Origin: Opitutia bacterium UBA4654 | GTDB lineage: Bacteria > Verrucomicrobiota > Verrucomicrobiia > Opitutales > Intestinicryptomonadaceae | Reading direction: 5' to 3' | Length of the DNA: 7,805 nt | NCBI GenBank assembly: GCA_002405555.1 | Contig: DHMA01000101.1 | Coordinates: 1 to 7,805, forward strand | Shown here: in pieces, positions 1 through 5,026 of the stretch | Position numbering within the stretch: position 1 is the first letter of the stretch | Layout of the letters: every line of letters starts with the position of its first letter | The notes under the pieces: model-generated | Told to the model about the DNA's origin: nothing | Seen by the model: the letters and a program-made list of their open reading frames with translations, nothing else | Databases searched by the model: none | Translations under genes and position numbers: made by a program

Positions 1-81
1 ATCCGCTCCGCGCCGTCGACGGTAGAGGAGGTTTATAAAGGCCTCTGGCGGCGCGACGATTTCTACACCGTTGCAAGATGA
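1..81 (+). CDS. C-terminal end of an unidentified protein (5' truncated by window edge)
   Basis: An open frame runs from base 1 to a TGA at 79-81 and gives 26 residues, beginning IRSAPSTVEEVYKGLW and ending RRDDFYTVAR. The mix of acidic, basic and aromatic residues and mostly G/C third positions fit a genuine protein end, but 26 codons are too few for proof. I do not recognise the family. It points toward the minus-strand operon, so its 3' side is a convergent gap with terminator-like signals. An ATG overlaps its stop (ATGA, 78-81), which can mean translational coupling but can also be chance. Frame and strand are the best-supported reading of this edge; function is unknown. Confidence 0.4.
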   Translation: MRSAPSTVEEVYKGLWRRDDFYTVAR

Positions 82-161
82 GTGAAGCCGACACATATAT
101 AAAAGACCGTCAAAAAATGCACCGCCCGATGACGCGGCAGGCGACGGCGAAATTGGTGTAA
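78..161 (+). CDS. Doubtful 27-residue ORF overlapping the upstream stop
   Basis: ATG at 78 overlaps the preceding TGA as ATGA, and the frame ends at TAA 159-161. The peptide contains KDRQKMHRPMTRQATAKLV, which is basic and helix-prone. From memory it resembles the '(Y)R...KKPMT.RA...L..KL' segment near the C-terminus of phage replication-initiation-type proteins. In that family the helix continues for tens of residues; here it stops at once. A single -1 shift near 158 would extend it with NLEKQVAFFKKRPIT to a TAG at about 206. It could therefore be a decayed fragment, a tiny coupled ORF or chance. No Shine-Dalgarno sequence lies before the ATG. Confidence 0.18.
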   Translation: MSEADTYIKDRQKMHRPMTRQATAKLV

Positions 162-212
162 ACTTAGAAAAACAAGTAGCATTTTTCAAGAAACGCCCAA
201 TAACTTAGAAAA
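161..212. repeat. Pair of 11-nt direct repeats, AACTTAGAAAA
   Basis: AACTTAGAAAA occurs at 161-171 and again at 202-212. The start-to-start distance of 41 bp is close to four helical turns. The copies sit in an A-rich part of the gap. They could be a paired protein-binding site or the scar of a small duplication; nothing else in the sequence decides between these. Confidence 0.35.
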
Positions 213-280
213 CACCACCCAAACAACTACCGAAGCCTCCGCAACCACGACCTTGCAACCACTCCGCAAAGACAACGCAC
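191..280 (+). terminator. C-rich, G-poor stretch, candidate Rho-utilisation region
   Basis: By my count this 90-nt plus-strand stretch holds 36 C and 10 G, a strong excess in a window where coding DNA has both in quantity. It lies about 110 nt past the stop codon of the plus-strand gene fragment, where an unstructured C-rich transcript would be read by Rho. Rho-dependent termination is known to favour C>G bubbles of roughly this length. The function is inferred from composition and position only. Confidence 0.25.
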
Positions 281-313
281 CCCCCGCGCAACCGATTTGC
301 AACGGGGGCTTTT
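281..313 (+). terminator. Hairpin plus short T-tract, possible terminator
   Basis: CCCCCG (281-286) pairs with CGGGGG (303-308). Inside it GCAA (288-291) pairs with TTGC (297-300) around a 5-nt loop. The result is a stable two-part stem with a small asymmetric bulge, followed by CTTTT. The T-tract is short, so intrinsic termination may be weak. It directly follows the C-rich stretch, and the two could act together to stop plus-strand transcription before it meets the convergent operon. Confidence 0.38.
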
Positions 314-336
314 CGCAAGACGGGAAAATCAACCAA

Positions 337-368
337 TTTCCTCAAACGCTCGATTTTTTTCCTCAAAC
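337..368. repeat. Direct repeat with 21-nt period (TTTCCTCAAAC x2)
   Basis: TTTCCTCAAAC is found at 337-347 and 358-368, exactly 21 nt apart, or two helical turns. Imperfect similarity continues on the 3' side (GCTCG against CGTCCG), so it reads as an imperfect tandem duplication. Same-face spacing would suit a dimeric regulator, but no promoter is evident nearby and the repeat lies in a 3'-3' gap. A small slippage duplication is equally likely. Confidence 0.35.
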
Positions 369-514
369 CGTCCGCGCGGATACACAGTCTCTTTCGCGCG
401 CGGCGGGGTATAGTCGCGCGGAGGAGGGCGCGAGTTGCGGGCATTATCTGCGCGAATCCGCCTTGTCGCCCGCGCCCGCAAGTCGGCGGAATTTCGGGAC
501 GTTCGACGCCTAAA

Positions 515-1213
515 TCAGGGAATGAAAACCGCCCTGTACTCGCCTTTCTCCGCGCCTTTGAGGAGCTTTGCGGAGGTCAGCATTGACGCAAGTTCGGCGT
601 CGTTGCGCTCGTCGCCCGACGATTGCAGTTCGAGCGGCTTCATTGCCCAGCCGTCGCGCTCGATATAGACTTTGAATTCGGCGACGGCGTACATTTTGTT
701 GGGCGATTTCAATTTTACGGGCGCGGTTCTTACGGTTTCGCCCGTGTTCAAATCGACAAGCCTGAATGTCGCCGAGCCGTCCGATTGGGGAATGTCCAAG
801 TTCGCGCGGCCGTACGACGAAAAGAAGTTGCGCATGACAGCCCTCATGAACGCGCTGCGCCCGCGCGCCATGTCGCTTTCGGCGTTCGGCAGAAATTCGG
901 GCGAGCGCAGGGCGGCGGCGGGGGTGTCGGAATCGCTCTTGCCGAAGTCCCAGCCCGCGGGTTGCGGAATTTTGCGTGGCGCGGCGGAGGCGTTGCGCCT
1001 TGTGGGCAGGAAGAGCGGGGCGAAGTCCGCTATTTCATCAAGACCGAAAAATCCCTCGCCGTCGGTCGAAATCGACGCGAGCGTTTGCGGCTCTTTCGGG
1101 TCTTTGCATTCGGGGGAGACGTCGGGGAAAAACGCAAAAAACGCCGCCGCCGCCGCGCATGCGGCGAGCGCGGAAACGAGCGTTGTGTGGCGTTTCTGTC
1201 GGGCGTCGTCCAT
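515..1213 (-). CDS. TonB-like single-pass membrane protein, last gene of the ExbB/ExbD operon
   Basis: The protein has 232 residues. A short cytoplasmic start (1-10) leads into one hydrophobic Ala/Phe-rich segment (about 11-29), then a long periplasmic region with no further membrane span. This is the topology of TonB. The C-terminal part (about 147-232) has the rhythm of a TonB C-terminal domain: a beta-strand-like AEFKVYIERDGW (178-189), then LELQSSG (194-200), an acidic ND.EL turn (204-208), a helix-like stretch and a final GEYRAVFIP. Unlike classical TonB, the linker (30-146) is not a Pro-Glu/Pro-Lys repeat; it holds only scattered prolines. The ATG lies 3 nt after the exbD stop, without a Shine-Dalgarno match, so translation is probably coupled. 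Position after ExbB and ExbD supports an energy-transducer role. The domain assignment is by eye and could be wrong; otherwise it is a hypothetical membrane-anchored periplasmic protein. Confidence 0.62.
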   Translation of the reverse strand: MDDARQKRHTTLVSALAACAAAAAFFAFFPDVSPECKDPKEPQTLASISTDGEGFFGLDEIADFAPLFLPTRRNASAAPRKIPQPAGWDFGKSDSDTPAAALRSPEFLPNAESDMARGRSAFMRAVMRNFFSSYGRANLDIPQSDGSATFRLVDLNTGETVRTAPVKLKSPNKMYAVAEFKVYIERDGWAMKPLELQSSGDERNDAELASMLTSAKLLKGAEKGEYRAVFIP

Positions 1214-1216
1214 CTG

Positions 1217-1648
1217 TTAGGGGGTTTCGGGGCGGGCGGCGATGTGGATTTTTGTGTATCCGCCCGCGCGCGCCGACTCGCAGATATTAAGCAGAGTCTG
1301 GGCGTCGAGGTTTTTGTCCGCCTTGACGAGCAGCGTGCCGCGGCGTTTTTTTTCCGTCGCCATTTTTCTTGCGAAAGTTTCGGCGTTGAAAATCGCGCCG
1401 TCGAAAATCACCATCGAATTTCCGTTCGCGTTGAGCACGTCGAGGTCTCCGTCAACGACCGCCGCGTCGGGCGATTTCGCCGAGGGCAGTGAGTCTCCGC
1501 CGAAGTCCACCGCGAACCCGGGCGCGAGTATGAACTTGGAGCCGAGCACCGTAAACATCAGCGCGATTAAAAGCGCGTCGGCCAACGCCGCCGAGCAAAG
1601 CGTTATGCGCTCGCGCCTGACTTTCGACGAAACGTCGACAATCGTCAT
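1217..1648 (-). CDS. exbD: ExbD/TolR-family biopolymer transport protein
   Basis: The 143-residue length is normal for ExbD/TolR, the subunit that sits with ExbB in the inner membrane and uses the proton-motive force to drive a TonB- or TolA-type partner. One membrane segment (about 15-36) carries the intramembrane acid at Asp24 (ALADALLIAL), the position of the essential proton-carrying Asp of the family. The periplasmic part ends with the typical domain LLVKADKNLDAQTLLNICES (106-125) followed by ARAGGYTKIHIAA, matching the familiar 'RAD..........AR.AG..K' pattern. The usual TP-L-[IV]-D lead into the helix is replaced by RITLCSAALAD, so it is a divergent member. The ATG overlaps the exbB stop as ATGA and is preceded by AAAGGA 6 nt upstream, a good ribosome-binding site inside the exbB 3' end. 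TolR rather than ExbD cannot be excluded, though no tolA, tolB or pal is visible. Confidence 0.88.
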   Translation of the reverse strand: MTIVDVSSKVRRERITLCSAALADALLIALMFTVLGSKFILAPGFAVDFGGDSLPSAKSPDAAVVDGDLDVLNANGNSMVIFDGAIFNAETFARKMATEKKRRGTLLVKADKNLDAQTLLNICESARAGGYTKIHIAARPETP

Positions 1649-2304
1649 TTTGCGTCCTTTCCCTTCAAGTGCAGGTTTTCGTTTTCGGGCATGCCCCTGT
1701 TGATGAAAAGCAGGATTTCGTTCGCGGAAAGGTCGATGTCGTGGGCGAGCGCGCGCACGCGGCTGTTGAGGAAGCTGTACGCAAGCCAGCCCGAAATCGA
1801 AATCAGAAGCCCGAACGCCGTCGAGAGCAGGGCGGCGTAGACGTAGCCCGAAAATTCCGCGGCGGTCGCGTACGAGCCGCTTTTCGACATTGTGTAGAAG
1901 CTTTGCAGAAGCGCGACGACCGTCCCCATCAGACCGAGAAGCGGCGCGACTTTCGCTACGAGCGCGACGCTCGCCACGCGCCTGTCAATCAGCGCGAATT
2001 CGTTTTGCGCGGCGACCGCCACGCTTTGCGCCATGACGTCGCGTGGCTGCTCGATGTTCAGAAGCGCGGTTTTTACGATTCGCGGAATCGGACCGAAGCT
2101 TTCGTCGCAAATGGTGATTGCTTCGAGAAGCCGCCTGTTTTTGAGCGCGGTTTTTATGCCCGAAACGAACTCGACCGCGCGTATCTGCCCCTTGTGCAGG
2201 TAGAGCAGGCGTTCGAGAAAAATGACCGCCCCCACAAAGCCCAAGCCCGCAAGCGGTATCATTACGGGGCCGCCCATTGAAAAGATGTCGATGAGTTTCT
2301 GCAT
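1645..2304 (-). CDS. exbB: MotA/TolQ/ExbB-family proton channel subunit
   Basis: At 219 residues this is a usual size for ExbB/TolQ, the pentameric inner-membrane channel that couples proton flow to movement of a TonB/TolA partner. Three hydrophobic segments are visible: about 13-32, 111-135 and 153-178, with a cytoplasmic loop (about 35-110) between the first two. The signature APLLGLMGTVVALLQSF (119-135) holds the conserved Gly residues and the channel Thr (T128). The third helix, YVYAALLSTAFGLLISI (154-170), matches the 'EAL..TA.GL..AI' pattern of the family, with T162 at the conserved pore position. The gene starts 4 nt after the TPR gene stop with no evident Shine-Dalgarno sequence and overlaps exbD by 4 nt. 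Family membership is secure; ExbB rather than TolQ is preferred from the operon. Confidence 0.93.
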   Translation of the reverse strand: MQKLIDIFSMGGPVMIPLAGLGFVGAVIFLERLLYLHKGQIRAVEFVSGIKTALKNRRLLEAITICDESFGPIPRIVKTALLNIEQPRDVMAQSVAVAAQNEFALIDRRVASVALVAKVAPLLGLMGTVVALLQSFYTMSKSGSYATAAEFSGYVYAALLSTAFGLLISISGWLAYSFLNSRVRALAHDIDLSANEILLFINRGMPENENLHLKGKDAK

Positions 2305-2308
2305 AAAA

Positions 2309-4876
2309 TTAATTGAGTTTTTCCAGTTTCGCCTTTGCCGCCATTTGCGACGGCAGTTTGTGTTTTACAATGAGTTCGTACGCCGCGCGGGCGTCGCGCT
2401 TTTCGCCCGCGGCTTCGAGGTTGCCCGCAAGCGCGTAGAGGCTGCGCCCCACCCAGTATTTCGCCGCGGCGTCGGCGGGCTTTTCGGCGAGGAGCTGCCG
2501 CGCCGTGCCCCAGCGCATTTCGTTTGCCTCGCGCGTGCGCCCCGCGCGTTCGAGGGCGTAGGCGCATTTGAACGCGGCTTCGGCTTTCGTGGCGGGCGAG
2601 CTTTCGGGGAGTGCGTAGATGCGCTCGAAAATCGCGACGGCGTTGAGCGCGCGCGTGGGCTGGGCAAGCACGCAGTCGCCGAGTCCGAGCCACGCGAGGT
2701 GTATTTCGGGGTGCGACTGGTAGTTGTTGATGATTTCCTCGTAAAGTTTGCGGGCGTCGGGAAATGCGTTCAGCAGGCGCAGGATTTCCGCCTGCGCGAG
2801 GCGCGAGTAGAAATTGCGCGGGTTGTCGGGGAAGTCGGCGCAAAGTTTGTCGAGCATTTTGAGCGCGTTTTTGTAGTCGGCTTCAAGCCCGACTTTGCGG
2901 GCGTACTGGGCGGCGTCGGAGACGGCGTCGTAGGCGTAGTCGCCCTTGGGGTCGGCTTCGGCGAGGGCGCGGCAGAGCTGTTGGGCGGCGGCGAAATTTC
3001 CGCGCCCAGCCTCGGTTCTCGCGTTGTAGAGGTACGAGACTTTTGCGGCGTCGCTTTGCGGATATTTTTCCTGCAAGCTTTTGTAGACCGCCACGGCTTC
3101 GTCGGTTTTGCCGAGCGTTTCGAGGCAGCGGGCCTTCATGAGCATTGCGTTCGACGCCACGATTTCGCGCGTGCTCTTGTCGGCGGAGTCTGGGTTGGCG
3201 AGTTCGGCGAGGATTTTGTCGCAGCGTTCGACCGCCTTTTGCGTGTCGCCCGACTCCTCCGTGATTCTCGCAAGCAGCCACTGCATTTTTACAAGGAGCT
3301 GTTTCGAGCGCGTCGATTTCGCCGCGCGTTCGATTCTCGCCAGAGCTTTCGCGCTATCGCCGTTTGCGCGGAAGCGCGAGATGATTTTCCATTCGGCGTT
3401 CCAGAGGGCGTCGTCGCCGACGCCGCTCTTTCCGTAGGCGGCGTCGAGCAGTTCGACCGCGCTCTTTTCCTCGCCGCGCAGCAGGTACGACTCTATCGCG
3501 CGGTTGAGAATCACGCCGCGCTTCGACTCCATCGTGTCCATCAGCTCCGCGTAGAGTTTCGCCGCCGTGCCGTAGTCTTTGTTGAGGTAGAAGCAGTCGG
3601 CGGCAAGCAGTTTCATTTCGCGCGCCTTTTGCGGGTCGCTTTCAAGCTCGGCGAGCGATTCGAGGTGTTTTGCCGCAAGCCTGTATTCGGGCAGTTTGTC
3701 GGCGTCGGAGGCGAACGCCGTCCACGCGAGGATTCTGAGCGCGTCGCTTTTGTATTTCGACGCGGGAAATTCGTCTACCAGCTTCCCCGCGAATTTCGAC
3801 GCCTCCGCGCCGTTGCGCAGGTCTATTGCGGCTTTCGCGAGTTCGAGGTAGATTCTGTCGCGTATTTTTTCCGAGCCGTTTTCGAGAAGCTCCTCCAAGA
3901 ATTTCCGCTTGTTTTCCGCCGACGCCGACGCGTTTTTTGCGTACATCGCGAGGGCGAAATCGCAGACGGCGGGAGAGGCGGTTTCGCGCAGAATTCCGCG
4001 CAGCATGTCGAGCTGTTTTTCGGGGCTTTTTGTCATCGCGGCGGCGACGATTCTGATTTCGTCCTTGTCAAGCTCCGACGCAAGCTCGATTTCGAGCTGG
4101 GCTTCGAGCTGCTCTATTGCCTCCTCGCGCCTGCCGAGTTTGTAGAGGGCGGCGGCGTACTGCTTTGCGAGCTGGAAGCCCTGCGGCGTTCCCATGTAGA
4201 TTTTTACCTTTTCGCCGAGGTTTTTTGCGAGCGTTTCGGGGCTTTCGCCCGTGTCGGCGCCGTCCATTTTGCAGAAAGTTTCGGCTATTTCGACGTCGGC
4301 GATTGTCGCGGGGAAGTCCGCCGATTTCTTCGCCTTTTCGAAGTTTTCGAGGGCTTTGCGCGTGTCGCCGCGCTCGTAGTCTATGTAGCCCGATGCTATG
4401 AAATACCACGGAAGCTCGTCTGAGCCGAGCTTTTCGGGGCTTATTCCCTCCAAGTCCGCCGCGGCGGCGTTTGCGTTGAACATGCCGACGTTTATCAATG
4501 CGCTTCTGATTTTGTCGGCGGGGGATTTCGAGTCTATTTTTGCGAACAGTTTTTTTGCGTCCTCGAACGCGCCCTGCGCAATCAGCGCGTCCACGAGTAT
4601 TGCGTCGAAGCCCGATTCAAGCTCTTTGGGAATGTTTCCAGATTCGATTGCGTCGCCCACAATCGCCTTTGCGAGCGACGGCATTCCCGCGCGGAGAGCC
4701 GACTGCGCCGATTTTCCGAGCGATTCCAGATATTCCGCCGTGCGACGTTTCCCCGATGTCGAGAGGGGCGCGGCGGTTTCGGGCATTTTCCCCGCCGCCG
4801 GATTTGCGTTCGGCGCGGCTTCGCCCGATTGCATGTAAATCGACGCGCACAATACGGCGCAAATAATCCTTCGCAT
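2309..4876 (-). CDS. Large exported tetratricopeptide-repeat protein, first gene of the ExbB/ExbD operon
   Basis: The protein has 855 residues. The chosen ATG (4876-4874) begins MRRIICAVLCASIYMQSGEA, a short basic n-region, a hydrophobic core and a GEA-AP signal-peptidase-I-like site near residue 20, and AAGGAA lies 9 nt upstream. The frame stays open to 5344, but that extension lacks coding character and would bury the signal peptide. The mature protein is Ala/Leu/Glu/Lys-rich and almost wholly helical, with many degenerate TPR-like helix pairs: around 154-185 (GYIDYERGDTRKALENFEKA), 236-260, 423-448 (AADCFYLNKDYGTAAKLYAE), 463-480, 577-605 (KARCLETLGKTDEAVAVYKS), 620-640, 690-716 and 765-790. 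Such solenoids bind other proteins; in the periplasm it may scaffold or gate the ExbB-ExbD-TonB-like complex or its outer-membrane partner. This role is inferred from the 4-nt spacing to exbB. No catalytic motif is seen, and Cys10 is not in a proper lipobox. Confidence 0.85.
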   Translation of the reverse strand: MRRIICAVLCASIYMQSGEAAPNANPAAGKMPETAAPLSTSGKRRTAEYLESLGKSAQSALRAGMPSLAKAIVGDAIESGNIPKELESGFDAILVDALIAQGAFEDAKKLFAKIDSKSPADKIRSALINVGMFNANAAAADLEGISPEKLGSDELPWYFIASGYIDYERGDTRKALENFEKAKKSADFPATIADVEIAETFCKMDGADTGESPETLAKNLGEKVKIYMGTPQGFQLAKQYAAALYKLGRREEAIEQLEAQLEIELASELDKDEIRIVAAAMTKSPEKQLDMLRGILRETASPAVCDFALAMYAKNASASAENKRKFLEELLENGSEKIRDRIYLELAKAAIDLRNGAEASKFAGKLVDEFPASKYKSDALRILAWTAFASDADKLPEYRLAAKHLESLAELESDPQKAREMKLLAADCFYLNKDYGTAAKLYAELMDTMESKRGVILNRAIESYLLRGEEKSAVELLDAAYGKSGVGDDALWNAEWKIISRFRANGDSAKALARIERAAKSTRSKQLLVKMQWLLARITEESGDTQKAVERCDKILAELANPDSADKSTREIVASNAMLMKARCLETLGKTDEAVAVYKSLQEKYPQSDAAKVSYLYNARTEAGRGNFAAAQQLCRALAEADPKGDYAYDAVSDAAQYARKVGLEADYKNALKMLDKLCADFPDNPRNFYSRLAQAEILRLLNAFPDARKLYEEIINNYQSHPEIHLAWLGLGDCVLAQPTRALNAVAIFERIYALPESSPATKAEAAFKCAYALERAGRTREANEMRWGTARQLLAEKPADAAAKYWVGRSLYALAGNLEAAGEKRDARAAYELIVKHKLPSQMAAKAKLEKLN

Positions 4877-5026
4877 TCTCGTATATTCCTTAAAAAGCGT
4901 TTTCTTTTCAAGACAAATTCGCGCGGCGATAGTTCTTGACAGACGCGGATTTTTCCGAAAAACTTTTAGCACTTTCGGTAATCGGCGCGCGGCGTCGGCA
5001 ACATCAAATTCTATCGGTATATAAAA
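4877..5026. promoter_or_regulatory. Divergent control region between the TPR-ExbBD operon and the oxidoreductase gene
   Basis: All transcription signals for both divergent units should lie in these 150 bp. A consensus -35 hexamer TTGACA (4936-4941) faces the oxidoreductase gene, but no good -10 is found 16-19 nt on, where the sequence is AAAACTTTT-like. Directly behind it are two nested inverted repeats: CGGA/TCCG around TTTT (4946-4957), and CCGAAA (4955-4960) with TTTCGG (4973-4978). These suit an operator overlapping the promoter. The A/T-rich GGTATATAAAA (5016-5026) abuts the oxidoreductase ATG. On the minus strand the only firm signal is the Shine-Dalgarno AAGGAA (4891-4886); I see no convincing minus-strand -10/-35 pair. 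Confidence 0.45.
4886..4891 (-). promoter_or_regulatory. Ribosome-binding site that fixes the TPR protein start
   Basis: Read on the minus strand this is AAGGAA, 9 nt before the ATG at 4876. It supports the 855-residue start with signal peptide over the in-frame start 468 nt further upstream. Confidence 0.6.

Larger units (their letters stand above)
162..514. other. Convergent intergenic region without a convincing gene
   Basis: About 350 bases lie between the plus-strand gene fragment and the 3' end of the minus-strand operon. Open frames exist on both strands, for example plus-strand from a TTG at 253 to 513, but they are low in complexity, lack ribosome-binding sites and match no family I know. 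The left half is A/C-rich and G-poor on the plus strand; the right half is typical G+C-rich sequence. It holds a hairpin followed by T residues (281-313), an 11-nt direct repeat (161-171 and 202-212), another 11-nt repeat spaced 21 nt (337-347 and 358-368) and a 10-bp palindrome TCCGCGCGGA (371-380). On the minus strand CCGCGCG and CGCGCGG could pair around an 18-nt loop near 372-404, but no T-tract follows, so I find no clear intrinsic terminator for the operon. Confidence 0.6.

Noticed and set aside
26..32. A perfect Shine-Dalgarno-like AGGAGGT
   Set aside because: No start codon follows at a usable distance, and it lies inside the reading frame of the truncated gene.
371..380. 10-bp palindrome TCCGCGCGGA in the left gap
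   Set aside because: Short C/G palindromes are common in this composition, and there is no promoter or conserved context next to it.
205..513. Small overlapping frames on both strands in the left gap (205-444 minus; 253-513 plus)
   Set aside because: No recognisable domain or ribosome-binding site, a TTG start for the plus-strand frame, and low-complexity composition. Possible but not supportable as genes.
623..1492. A 289-codon plus-strand frame across the TonB-like and exbD genes
   Set aside because: It spans parts of two well-supported minus-strand genes and reads as Arg/Gly-rich low-complexity sequence.
2222..4423. A 733-codon open frame on the plus strand, antisense to the TPR gene
   Set aside because: It is rich in Arg, Phe, Gly and Val with no domain, no ribosome-binding site and no signal peptide. 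Codon bias of the G+C-rich TPR gene keeps the opposite frame free of stops, and the minus-strand reading has clear TPR helices.
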